A DNA stretch of 11,635 nt, taken from an uncultured Clostridiaceae bacterium. GTDB taxonomy: Bacteria; Bacillota; Clostridia; Lachnospirales; Lachnospiraceae. A program made the position numbers and the translations under genes. Below the pieces are notes generated by a model. That model was not told the origin of the DNA, did not search any database, and saw nothing but the letters and a program-made list of their open reading frames with translations. This document shows, piece after piece, positions 5,869 through 11,635 of this stretch (its first letter is position 1; the number at the start of each line of letters is the position of its first letter). The stretch covers positions 1 to 11,635 of the forward strand of contig CATLIJ010000053.1 of NCBI GenBank assembly GCA_949948825.1, written 5' to 3'.

Positions 5869-6782
5869 CAGCTCCTACCTCCCTTTCTCCTCCATTTTGA
5901 GAAATACCGGCTCTTCCAGGTAGGAATCGCCAGGAAGATTGCCACTACCACTGCGGAAAGAAGCTTAAGCAGATCCGTGTCAACCCCTTTCCAGATAACA
6001 AACTGCAGCACCAGGTAATAAATAATGGACCCAAAAGCCACCCCGAACAGCCGGAATGCAAAGTTATGGAACACCCGGCCGAAAACAGCTTCCCCGATTA
6101 TTACTGCTGCCAGACCAATGACAATTGCTCCCCGTCCCATATTCACATCTGCAAATCCCTGATACTGTGCCAGCAGAGCTCCGGAAAGAGCTACCAGCCC
6201 GTTGGAAATCATAAGGCCAAGCACCCTGCTTAAATCCGTGTTGATTCCCTGGGCGCGGGCCATTTTGTCATTACAGCCAGTGGCCCTCAGGGAACATCCC
6301 AGCTCGGTTCCGAAAAACCAGTACAAAAAACCAATCATCACCACAATGATCACAGCTACCAACAAAATCGTATTTTTATAAAAAGGAACATTTTTAATAA
6401 AACGCAGCGAAACCAGCAGATCAAACTTATCCACATTAATTGCCTGATTCGCCTTTCCCATTATTTTCAAATTAACTGAGTACAGCCCAAGCTGTGTCAG
6501 AATCCCTGACAAAATCGCCGGAATCCCCATAAATGTATGCAAAAGTCCGGTTGCAAATCCGGATACCATTCCTGCAAGCAAAGCTCCTGCAAGAGCTGTC
6601 CACACACTCTGTCCGGACAGCATCAGCATAATACAGACCGCGCCGCCGGTACAGAGGGAGCCGTCCACGGTCAGATCCGCAATATCCAGAACCCGATAGG
6701 TGATGTACACACCAATCGCCATAATTCCCCATATCAATCCCTGGGCCACTGCTCCGGGAAGTGCGTTCCATAAACTTATCAT
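5868..6782 (-). CDS. ABC importer membrane permease (BPD_transp_2 type, TrpY-like)
   Basis: A 304-residue integral membrane protein of the branched-chain amino acid / LivH-like permease fold, with about eight hydrophobic helices. The N-terminus MISLWNALPGAVAQGLIWG and the following ITYRVLDIADLTVDG are typical of the permease that partners PF04392 binding proteins; a G-rich GCNDKMARAQGIN loop near the middle is a likely ATPase-coupling site. I start at the ATG at 6782, with GAGGATGAG upstream, instead of a TTG at 6851 that would add 23 hydrophilic residues before the conserved start. It is the second gene of the operon, 237 bases after the binding-protein gene (with a hairpin between) and overlapping the ATPase gene by one base. 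Confidence 0.9.
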   Translation of the reverse strand: MISLWNALPGAVAQGLIWGIMAIGVYITYRVLDIADLTVDGSLCTGGAVCIMLMLSGQSVWTALAGALLAGMVSGFATGLLHTFMGIPAILSGILTQLGLYSVNLKIMGKANQAINVDKFDLLVSLRFIKNVPFYKNTILLVAVIIVVMIGFLYWFFGTELGCSLRATGCNDKMARAQGINTDLSRVLGLMISNGLVALSGALLAQYQGFADVNMGRGAIVIGLAAVIIGEAVFGRVFHNFAFRLFGVAFGSIIYYLVLQFVIWKGVDTDLLKLLSAVVVAIFLAIPTWKSRYFSKWRRKGGRS

Positions 6783-6899
6783 AATACACTCATCCTCGTC
6801 CTGTAGTATAATCCTAAAATAATAATCCTTCTGTTCAGCAATGTCAATCAATCGTAATCATTCAGACAGAGCATCCTCCTGTTACAGACAATCAGTAAG

Positions 6900-6963
6900 G
6901 GAAGAAGGCCGTGAGAACGTGTCTGGAAATGTTCTTTTCCTCTTCTCCTGCAGACCTTCTTCC
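6900..6963 (-). other. Intercistronic hairpin between binding-protein and permease genes
   Basis: GGAAGAAGG (6900-6908) and CCTTCTTCC (6955-6963) form a perfect 9-bp inverted repeat with a 46-base loop that holds a smaller possible stem (GAAC / GTTC). There is no T-run. Such a structure after a binding-protein gene usually protects the 5' mRNA, giving more binding protein than permease; that role is inference. Confidence 0.45.
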
Positions 6964-6971
6964 ATTCCTTA

Positions 6972-7022
6972 GTAATTGTTCTTAACTAACTGACATTACC
7001 CCGTCAACTGTAATTGTTCTTA
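6972..7022 (-). repeat. 13-bp direct repeat at the end of the binding-protein gene
   Basis: TAAGAACAATTAC on the minus strand occurs at 7010-7022, where it contains the TAA stop codon, and again at 6972-6984, 38 bases downstream. It may be a short tandem duplication or a paired site; no function is evident. Confidence 0.5.
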
Positions 7023-8102
7023 CTCTTCAATCGCTACATAATCCTCCGGAACCGTGATTCCCAGTGCTTCGCAGAGAGGCTTGTTGTATTTCTTAGTAAA
7101 CTGAGGCGCATATTCAATGGGCATCTGAGAAATATCTGACTCGCCAGTAAGAATCTTTGCAGCCATCTTTCCGGTACCTACTCCCAGATCATAATAGCTG
7201 ATGGACAAGGTAGCCACTCCACAGCCACGGCAAATGCCCTCTTCTCCTGCAATCACCGGAACTCCTGCCGGCTGGCAGATATTATTTACAATCTCCGCAT
7301 TGGCTGCCGCCGTATTGTCCGTAGGCACATACATTACATCACTCTCTGCTGCTGCCTTTGTGACAATGGTGGACAGATCATTGGAATCAGAAAAAGCATA
7401 ATACTCACAGGTATAGCCCAGCTCCTCCAAAGCTGCCTTCACAGTATCCACCTGATACTGGGAATTGGCTTCCGCAGAACAATACAAAAGACCAACCTTC
7501 TTAGCCTCCGGGAACAGCTCATGAAGCATAGCCGCCTGCTCATCCAATGGAGCCAGATCCGAAGTTCCGGAAATATTGCCTCCCACTGTGCCGGTAAATC
7601 CATCAATGCCAAGAGCCACTCCGTACTCAGTCACAGAGGTTCCAAGAACCGGAATCTCATTGGTACCTGCCTGAGCTGCCTGCAAAGCCGGTGTTGCATT
7701 GGCAAGAATCAAATCCACACCTGAGGACACAAAGCTGTTAATAATGGTAGAGCAGGTATTGGAATCTCCCTGGGCATTCTGCTCGTCAAACTGAACCGAA
7801 TCTCCCAAAGCTTCCTTCAAAGCATCCTTAAATCCCTGAGTGGCTGCATCCAGTGCATCGTGCTGCACCAGCTGGCAGATGCCAACCGTATAGGTTTCGC
7901 CGGTTCCCGCAGCATCTTTATTGTCTGCACTCTCACTGTCCTTTTCTGCCTCTGTCCCTTCTGCGGCAGCATCTGACTTTGCCTCTGCTGTTGTACCTGC
8001 CTCTGTGGAAGCTGCCCCGTCAGACCCGCCGGAACAGGCGGCAAGAGACAGCACCATGGAAGCTGCCAGAGCCATGGATAATACCTTTGCTGATTTTCTC
8101 AT
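7020..8102 (-). CDS. ABC transporter substrate-binding lipoprotein (PF04392 family, TrpX-like)
   Basis: A 360-residue extracytoplasmic binding protein. The signal peptide MRKSAKVLSMALAASMVLS ends in a lipobox LAAC (Cys23), so it is tethered outside the membrane. A low-complexity Ala/Glu/Asp/Thr linker (about 24-70) is followed by the binding domain, opening TVGICQLVQHDALDAATQGF. That opening, with ANATPALQAAQ, VGLLYCSAEANS and PVIAGEEG further on, marks the PF04392 family. It is the first gene of the importer operon and would deliver substrate to the permease. Some relatives carry aromatic amino acids (TrpX), but relatives of other specificity exist, so the ligand is open. The ATG at 8102 has GGGAG at 8111-8115; a longer frame to 8192 would overlap the promoter -35 box. 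Confidence 0.9.
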   Translation of the reverse strand: MRKSAKVLSMALAASMVLSLAACSGGSDGAASTEAGTTAEAKSDAAAEGTEAEKDSESADNKDAAGTGETYTVGICQLVQHDALDAATQGFKDALKEALGDSVQFDEQNAQGDSNTCSTIINSFVSSGVDLILANATPALQAAQAGTNEIPVLGTSVTEYGVALGIDGFTGTVGGNISGTSDLAPLDEQAAMLHELFPEAKKVGLLYCSAEANSQYQVDTVKAALEELGYTCEYYAFSDSNDLSTIVTKAAAESDVMYVPTDNTAAANAEIVNNICQPAGVPVIAGEEGICRGCGVATLSISYYDLGVGTGKMAAKILTGESDISQMPIEYAPQFTKKYNKPLCEALGITVPEDYVAIEE

Positions 8103-8163
8103 AATCCTAATCTCCCTTTGATTTTGTAATGTTTTATGTATTCCGCAAGAACACACAATAGGT

Positions 8164-8192
8164 ATCATACTACAAAATCTTCGCCGCGTCAA
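8164..8192 (-). promoter_or_regulatory. Promoter of the ABC importer operon
   Basis: On the minus strand, TTGACG (8187-8192), a 17-base spacer and TATGAT (8164-8169) form a strong sigma-A promoter. Transcription would start near 8157, giving a 55-base leader. Confidence 0.75.
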
Positions 8193-8201
8193 CTTTTCAA
8201 T

Positions 8202-8226
8202 GCTTTAAAATGTTAAAATTTAAAGC
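8202..8226. promoter_or_regulatory. AT-rich palindrome upstream of the importer promoter
   Basis: GCTTTAAA (8202-8209) and TTTAAAGC (8219-8226) form a perfect 8-bp inverted repeat around 9 bases, centred about 25 bp upstream of the -35 box. A third related piece, TAAAGCA, is at 8229-8235. Position fits an activator site, or an UP-like AT-rich element. Confidence 0.4.
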
Positions 8227-8307
8227 GATAAAGCATCCCTGCAAACAATACTGGAAATTTCTATACATTTCTTGTTGCAATCCACAGGTGTTTTCCAGAC
8301 AATCCAT

Positions 8308-8336
8308 TTGCTATTTTCCCAGTCTTCTATTATAAT
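8308..8336 (+). promoter_or_regulatory. Promoter of the PsiE-like gene
   Basis: TTGCTA (8308-8313), a 17-base spacer and a perfect TATAAT (8331-8336). Transcription would begin near 8343, so the leader hairpin at 8355-8420 would start about 12 bases into the RNA. Confidence 0.7.
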
Positions 8337-8354
8337 AGAATAGAAACCATATTT

Positions 8355-8420
8355 CGCCTAGCACTGGCACGCACCAGACAGCCCACAACCGCCTTTTCTG
8401 TCTGGAGGGAGCACTAGGCG
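8355..8420 (+). ncRNA. Structured 5' leader RNA of the PsiE-like gene (candidate cis-regulatory element)
   Basis: The outer stem is CGCCTAG (8355-8361) with CTAGGCG (8414-8420). The inner stem is CCAGACAG (8374-8381) with CTGTCTGG (8398-8405) and a 16-base loop. Unpaired segments of 12 and 8 bases lie between the two stems. A competing small hairpin, CTGG (8364-8367) with CCAG (8374-8377), would break the inner stem, which is a switch-like arrangement. The ribosome site (8438-8443) follows 17 bases after the outer stem. I do not recognise a known riboswitch class; a protein-binding or stabilising hairpin is equally possible. Confidence 0.4.
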
Positions 8421-8448
8421 CCAGGAAAATCATTAAAGAGGAGAAGGT

Positions 8449-8856
8449 ATGAAACAACATGTAGGAGAAAAAGCATCCAAAGTACAAAGTTTTATTTTCA
8501 ACACAGCAATGTTTCTGGAACTGTTAATGGCTATAATCGTAATTTTTGCCTTGGTGATTATGCTTACTCATGTGCCGATGGAACTGAAAGGCCTTGTGCA
8601 GGACGGCGAATTTAACCAGTTTCTCAAGCAGCTGTTTGATATCATCATTGGAATTGAGCTGCTGAAAATGCTCTGCCGCCATGACCTGGACTCTGTAGTG
8701 GAGGTACTGCTGTTCTCCACTGCCAGAGAGATGATCATTGAACACATGCCCATTTATCATACCCTGATTGGAATTATAGCCATATCTGTCCTGTTCCTGA
8801 TTCGTAAATATCTCTTTGTCTCTGCCCTGGATAAAAGCGAAGAGGAAAACAAATAG
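8449..8856 (+). CDS. Small PsiE-like integral membrane protein
   Basis: A 135-residue protein with about four membrane helices (near 18-40, 57-75, 82-94 and 103-120), short polar ends and an acidic C-terminal tail. The segment IGIELLKMLCRHDLDSVVEVLLFSTAREMIIEH, with Glu, Lys, Arg and Glu inside or beside helices, resembles phosphate-starvation-inducible PsiE family proteins, whose biochemical role is unknown. The match is from memory of the family pattern and is moderate. GGAG at 8440-8443 sits 5 bases before the ATG. It has its own promoter and a structured leader. Its stop is only 7 bases from the stop of the convergent dipeptidase gene, with no terminator between. No Pho-box-like repeats are evident upstream, so phosphate control is not supported by the sequence. 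Confidence 0.65.
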   Translation: MKQHVGEKASKVQSFIFNTAMFLELLMAIIVIFALVIMLTHVPMELKGLVQDGEFNQFLKQLFDIIIGIELLKMLCRHDLDSVVEVLLFSTAREMIIEHMPIYHTLIGIIAISVLFLIRKYLFVSALDKSEEENK

Positions 8857-8863
8857 CAATTCC

Positions 8864-9865
8864 CTACAGCAGTTCTCTATACAGACGCAGCACATTGCCA
8901 GAAAAGACTGCTTCTATCTCCGCCAGGGTAAAGCCCTGGCGGCTCATTTCATCGGCCAGCATTCCCATGGCTGAACAGTCCGGAATCTCCACAATACTGG
9001 TAATCCCGTCAAAATCACTTCCCAGGCCAATACACCCAATTCCCCCTATCTGCTTCATGTGTTTCATGTGGGCAACCATGTGACAGCATTTGCTATGTAC
9101 AGGGTCTTTGCCCTCCTCCTCATCCCGGAGAAAGGATGCACAAAAATTAATTCCAGCCACACCGCCTCTCTCTGCCAATGCACGAATCATCTCATCTGTC
9201 AGATTTCTGGGATGGCCCGCCAGCGCCCGGGCATTGGAATGGCTGGCCACAAAAGGCTTCCTTGTATATTGAAACACATCCCAGATTCCTCTGTCGTTTA
9301 AATGGGAAATGTCAATAATCATTCCGATTCGTTCCATTTCCTGAACAAATGCGATTCCGGTTTCTGTCAGGCCATGCTCTGTATCCGCAACCCACCGGGA
9401 CGGACGTCCGGTATCTTCTCCCTCCTCCCGTTGATTGGGATAGCCCAATTCATTGGGCAGATTCCAGGTAAGAGTCATCATCCGCACTCCCAACCGGTAA
9501 AAATCCCTCAAAAATCCCAGCTCCCCCATACAGACGCCGCCCTCCTCCAAGGTCAGCAAGGCAGACATCTTTCCTTTTTGGCAGTTTTCTTCTATCTCCT
9601 GCCAGTTTCTCACCATTCCAATCTGATCCGAATGTGCTTCCATTTCCTCATAAAACACATCTACCAGCTTCATGGCATAGGCAAAAGGGTCCTTCTCCCT
9701 GCCCAAATGAGTAAATAAGGCAAAATTCTGCAGCAGATAATTCCCCTTTTTCATCTTTTGAAGATCCACATGAAGATCACTTTCCAAAAGGCTCCCCTTC
9801 CACCCTTTTTTCCGATGCTCATAGATCTCAGATATGGTATCACAATGCATATCCACCACTTTCAT
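8864..9865 (-). CDS. Membrane dipeptidase, peptidase family M19 (renal dipeptidase type)
   Basis: A 333-residue zinc hydrolase that cleaves dipeptides, including forms with a C-terminal D-residue in this family. The metal and active-site residues are in order: HxD in DMHCDT (H7, D9), bridging Glu in LEEGG (E108), His in DISHLN (H188), His in ASHSNARAL (H209) and Asp in LGSDFDG (D284). The length is normal. No signal peptide is visible, so the bacterial enzyme is probably cytoplasmic despite the family name. The ATG at 9865 is preceded by AGGAGGGAG. It is transcribed alone, toward the PsiE-like gene. No convincing promoter was found, but a small palindrome (TGCTC-CGT-GAGCA, 9937-9949) lies about 75 bases upstream of the start. 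Likely roles are peptide catabolism or wall-dipeptide recycling. Confidence 0.92.
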   Translation of the reverse strand: MKVVDMHCDTISEIYEHRKKGWKGSLLESDLHVDLQKMKKGNYLLQNFALFTHLGREKDPFAYAMKLVDVFYEEMEAHSDQIGMVRNWQEIEENCQKGKMSALLTLEEGGVCMGELGFLRDFYRLGVRMMTLTWNLPNELGYPNQREEGEDTGRPSRWVADTEHGLTETGIAFVQEMERIGMIIDISHLNDRGIWDVFQYTRKPFVASHSNARALAGHPRNLTDEMIRALAERGGVAGINFCASFLRDEEEGKDPVHSKCCHMVAHMKHMKQIGGIGCIGLGSDFDGITSIVEIPDCSAMGMLADEMSRQGFTLAEIEAVFSGNVLRLYRELL

Positions 9866-9977
9866 GATCCTGTCTCCCTCCTCTTCTCTCTTTCTTGTCT
9901 TGCGGACCTTTTCCCATCCCTTATCTAAAATGACATTGCTCCGTGAGCAGCAACAATTTATCCTATGTTTCCCATAC

Positions 9978-10009
9978 AGAAAAAGAACCTGCCATTCAAA
10001 GCAAGTTCT
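9978..10009 (-). terminator. Rho-independent terminator after mgsA
   Basis: On the minus strand, AGAACTTGC (10001-10009) pairs with GCAGGTTCT (9984-9992), 9 bp with one T-G pair and an 8-base loop, directly followed by TTTTT and CT. It is the best terminator in the window and would end the mgsA transcript and insulate the dipeptidase gene. Confidence 0.75.
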
Positions 10010-10025
10010 CCTCCTTCAACCATAT

Positions 10026-10083
10026 TGTTACTGTTCACGGGGGCATCTTCTTGCCCGTCTTCGGCAGACAAGAAGCATCAGGC
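10026..10083 (-). repeat. Dispersed 58-bp hairpin repeat, copy 3
   Basis: Read on the minus strand it matches copy 1 over its full 58 bases with 5 differences, four of them in the loop-side part of the stem. Stem arms are CTTCTTG (10047-10053 on plus) and CAAGAAG (10069-10075). As minus-strand RNA, two of the changed pairs become G-U, whereas on the plus strand they are C-A mismatches. It lies 83 bases beyond the mgsA stop and before the terminator. Confidence 0.85.
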
Positions 10084-10166
10084 CTTCGCCTCACAAAGCA
10101 GCTCTTTGTATATCCATACTCTGGTATAAAGAAGCGCTGCTTCTGTCCCATGCAGGCAATGCTGCC

Positions 10167-10637
10167 CTACAGTGTCTCTGCTCTCTCCTGGATATTCTTC
10201 CGGAAATTAATGACATCATGCTGATAATCCGTCTCCATATAATCCGAAGTAATCATAAAATCCGCTGTAGCCTTATTCACTGCAATAGGAATATCATATA
10301 CCTGGGCAATTCTCATCAATGCCTTCACATCCGTATCATGAGGCTGAGCAGTCAGGGGATCTGAGAAAAACACCACAAAGTCAATCACGCCCTCTACAAT
10401 CTTCGCTCCAATCTGCTGATCTCCTCCCAGAGGACCGCTGTTGTACCCCTTGACTGTAAGGCCGGTCTGGTCTGTAATCATTCTTGCTGTGGTTCCCGTG
10501 CCATACAGATTATGGTGCTTCAGCACAGCATAATGCTCCTTACACCATTCAATTAATTTCGGCTTTTCATTATCATGAGCAATCAGTGCAATATCCTTCT
10601 TCGGTCCAATGGTAAATGTAATATAATCCTTTGCCAT
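10167..10637 (-). CDS. mgsA: Methylglyoxal synthase
   Basis: A 156-residue cytoplasmic enzyme that converts dihydroxyacetone phosphate to methylglyoxal and phosphate, a bypass of lower glycolysis used when sugar phosphates build up or phosphate is short. Family motifs are intact: IALIAHDNEK (H21, D22), TGTT (47-50), SGPLGGDQQ with catalytic-base Asp D73 (D71 in the E. coli enzyme), and FFSDPLTAQPHDTDVKAL with D93, H100 and D103. Length matches the E. coli enzyme. The ATG at 10637 has AAGGAG about 9 bases upstream; an in-frame extension to 10763 overlaps the promoter and is rejected. It is transcribed from its own promoter with a leader of about 90 bases that folds into a two-tier hairpin, and ends at the terminator at 9978-10009. 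Confidence 0.96.
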   Translation of the reverse strand: MAKDYITFTIGPKKDIALIAHDNEKPKLIEWCKEHYAVLKHHNLYGTGTTARMITDQTGLTVKGYNSGPLGGDQQIGAKIVEGVIDFVVFFSDPLTAQPHDTDVKALMRIAQVYDIPIAVNKATADFMITSDYMETDYQHDVINFRKNIQERAETL

Positions 10638-10681
10638 AGTTATCCTCTCCTTTCCCATGGCGGTCTGTTTCCTAAAGATCT

Positions 10682-10725
10682 GCTGCAGCTCACACTGTTT
10701 CGCAAAAAACAGCCCGCCCTGCAGC
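10682..10725 (-). ncRNA. Leader hairpin of mgsA (candidate cis-regulatory element)
   Basis: The outer stem is GCTGCAG / CTGCAGC (10719-10725 with 10682-10688). The inner stem is CTGTTT / AAACAG (10707-10712 with 10695-10700) with a 6-base loop. It would begin a few bases after the predicted transcription start near 10728 and end about 30 bases before the ribosome site. No known riboswitch is recognised. Confidence 0.4.
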
Positions 10726-10734
10726 ATATCCCAA

Positions 10735-10763
10735 GTTATACCATGAACTTCCAAAAAGCACAA
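10735..10763 (-). promoter_or_regulatory. Promoter of mgsA
   Basis: On the minus strand, TTGTGC (10758-10763), a 17-base spacer and TATAAC (10735-10740) with TG at the extended -10 position (TGGTATAAC). It lies within a longer in-frame reading of mgsA and so supports the shorter start. Confidence 0.6.
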
Positions 10764-10808
10764 GTGAAATAAAAGTAAACATTTCCTGACTTTTTTCTGA
10801 AGAATAAT

Positions 10809-10831
10809 CAGATAATTCCAGTTATTATCTG
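10809..10831. other. Stem-loop after engB
   Basis: CAGATAAT (10809-10816) and ATTATCTG (10824-10831) form a perfect 8-bp stem with a 7-base loop, starting 5 bases after the engB stop. The T-run (CTTTTT) follows it on the plus strand only; on the minus strand the sequence after it is ATTATTCTT. It is a weak 3' end for lon-engB, or a terminator facing the other way. AT-rich stem; low certainty. Confidence 0.4.
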
Positions 10832-10835
10832 CTTT

Positions 10836-11435
10836 TTATGCTCTTTCTTTCTCAACTGTCACACTTTCAATCAGCTCCCACAGCTCTTCTCTCCCCTGTT
10901 TGGTCACAGAGGAAAAAGGAATCACTGTCCCCCCAGCCCCGATTCCCAGGCCGTCTCTCACCTGCTTCACATGTTTCTGTATCTGACTGCGATTCAGTTT
11001 ATCTGCCTTTGTAGCAACAATCACCGGGGAATATCCTCTCTCCCGAATCCATTCATACATCAGTTTATCGTTGGCAGAGGGTTCATGGCGGATATCAATT
11101 AGCAGAAATAAACATTTCAGCATAGAAGAACTCCGCAAATACCGCTCGATCATCTTCCCCCATCTTACCTTTTCCTCCACCGGAACCTTGGCATAGCCAT
11201 ATCCAGGCAGATCTACATAATAAAATGCATCATTAATATTATAGAAATTAATCGTCTGAGTCTTCCCTGGCTGGGAAGAAGTCCGGGCAAGAGACTTTCG
11301 GTTCATCAGCGCATTGATCAGAGACGATTTTCCCACATTTGACTTTCCTGCAAAGGCAATCTCTGGGTAGGGACTGTCCGGCAGCCTGCTTGTGATGCCA
11401 CAGACAGTTTCCAGTTCCACTTTTTTGATAATCAT
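10836..11435 (-). CDS. engB: Ribosome biogenesis GTPase EngB (YsxC/YihA)
   Basis: A 199-residue TrmE-Era-EngA-EngB family GTPase needed for assembly of the large ribosomal subunit in Bacillus and relatives. All G motifs are present: G1 GKSNVGKSS (30-38), G2 Thr in GKTQT (58-61), G3 DLPG (75-78), G4 TKAD (142-145) and G5-like SSVTKQG (175-181). The segment LPGYGYAKV after G3 is typical of EngB. The ATG at 11435 has GGAGG five bases upstream; an in-frame extension to 11507 would run back into the lon gene and is not used. The stop of lon lies 37 bases upstream with no promoter or terminator between, so lon and engB are very likely one operon, a gene order seen in many Firmicutes. Confidence 0.96.
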   Translation of the reverse strand: MIIKKVELETVCGITSRLPDSPYPEIAFAGKSNVGKSSLINALMNRKSLARTSSQPGKTQTINFYNINDAFYYVDLPGYGYAKVPVEEKVRWGKMIERYLRSSSMLKCLFLLIDIRHEPSANDKLMYEWIRERGYSPVIVATKADKLNRSQIQKHVKQVRDGLGIGAGGTVIPFSSVTKQGREELWELIESVTVEKERA

Positions 11436-11472
11436 AAATTCCTCCGTCCTTCGTCTTATCAAGTATTTTGTT

Positions 11473-11635
11473 TTACTGTGCTGCCCCAAATGCTTTTTCC
11501 AGCACATCTTCCATGGTCTTTACATATACAATTTCCAGACCTTCTGTAATTTCTTCTGACAGCTCCCCAATATCCGGACGGTTTTTGTCCGGCACCAGCA
11601 CAGTTTCAATATGAGCCAGCTTTGCTGCCAAAATC
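11473..11635 (-). CDS. lon: ATP-dependent protease Lon (C-terminal end only)
   Basis: The last 53 codons of a gene entering from the right edge. The visible residues read ILAAKLAHIETVLVPDKNRP, then IGELSEEITEGLEIVYVKTMEDVLEKAF and a TAA stop at 11473-11475. This matches the extreme C-terminus of Lon: the AAxxAHI... VLxPxxNxxDL... region after the catalytic lysine, and the EGLEIxxVxTxxEVLExAL ending. Lon degrades misfolded and regulatory proteins in the cytoplasm. The catalytic Ser and Lys lie outside the window. The following engB supports the call. Confidence 0.9.
   Translation of the reverse strand, partial: ILAAKLAHIETVLVPDKNRPDIGELSEEITEGLEIVYVKTMEDVLEKAFGAAQ

Larger units (their letters stand above)
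8103..8448. other. Gap of 346 bp between divergent genes: two promoters, a palindrome and a structured leader
   Basis: The left part carries the importer leader and promoter (minus strand), and the middle an AT-rich inverted repeat at 8202-8226. The right part carries the psiE-like promoter (8308-8336) and its hairpin leader (8355-8420). The minus-strand leader before the importer is only about 55 bases, which is too short for a T-box or large riboswitch. No gene is seen. Confidence 0.65.
9866..10166. other. Gap of 301 bp: dipeptidase leader, mgsA terminator and hairpin repeat copy 3
   Basis: Reading in the minus direction, the gap after mgsA holds hairpin repeat copy 3 (10026-10083), then an intrinsic terminator (9978-10009), then a small palindrome TGCTC-CGT-GAGCA (9937-9949) and the dipeptidase ribosome site. 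Open frames in the gap, on either strand, have no ribosome site or recognisable product. Confidence 0.6.

Noticed and set aside
8103..8192. An N-terminal extension of the binding lipoprotein to 8192
   Set aside because: It would place residues before the signal peptide and would overlap the -35 box of a strong promoter; the ATG at 8102 has its own ribosome site.
8343..8448. The PsiE-like leader as a known riboswitch (fluoride, yybP-ykoY manganese, guanidine types)
   Set aside because: I could not find the conserved core sequences of these classes; only generic stem structure is visible.
4522..10083. The repeated hairpins as a CRISPR array
   Set aside because: Only three copies, far apart, in both orientations, with no regular spacers and no cas genes.

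Overview
The window looks like the chromosome of a Gram-positive clostridium, most likely Lachnospiraceae. Signs of this are strong GGAGG-type ribosome sites, short lipoproteins with Clostridia-style linkers, sigma-A promoters with extended -10 boxes (TGGTATAAT, TGGTACAAT), the lon-engB gene pair, and a cytidylate-kinase-like gene. Most genes lie on the minus strand; the two intact plus-strand genes are a lipoprotein and a small PsiE-like membrane protein. This family assignment is inference; no rRNA or other phylogenetic marker is present.

Left part (1-3706): the 5' end of tctA and a complete tctB, a piece of a tripartite tricarboxylate transporter whose binding-protein gene (tctC) is not next door. 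Upstream of them on the same strand is a membrane-anchored cell-wall hydrolase with four SH3b repeats and an NlpC/P60 domain. Diverging from it is a lipoprotein made of three similar beta-rich repeats.

Middle (3707-8448): a cytidylate-kinase-like protein, then an AT-rich patch holding a small coiled-coil gene broken by one in-frame stop and bracketed by two oppositely oriented copies of a hairpin repeat. Next comes a three-gene ABC importer operon in transcription order binding lipoprotein, permease, ATPase, resembling the TrpXYZ type. It has a strong promoter and no visible T-box.

Right part (8449-11635): a PsiE-like membrane protein with a structured 5' leader, a convergent M19 membrane dipeptidase, methylglyoxal synthase (mgsA, also with a leader hairpin), the GTPase engB, and the 3' end of lon.

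The genes are mostly ordinary housekeeping, transport and envelope functions. I see no convincing new multi-gene system, CRISPR array, phage or transposase. The most unusual material is non-coding: a 58-bp hairpin repeat family (two full copies, one core copy), a second 17-bp dispersed motif, structured leaders before psiE-like and mgsA, and operator-like palindromes beside several promoters.
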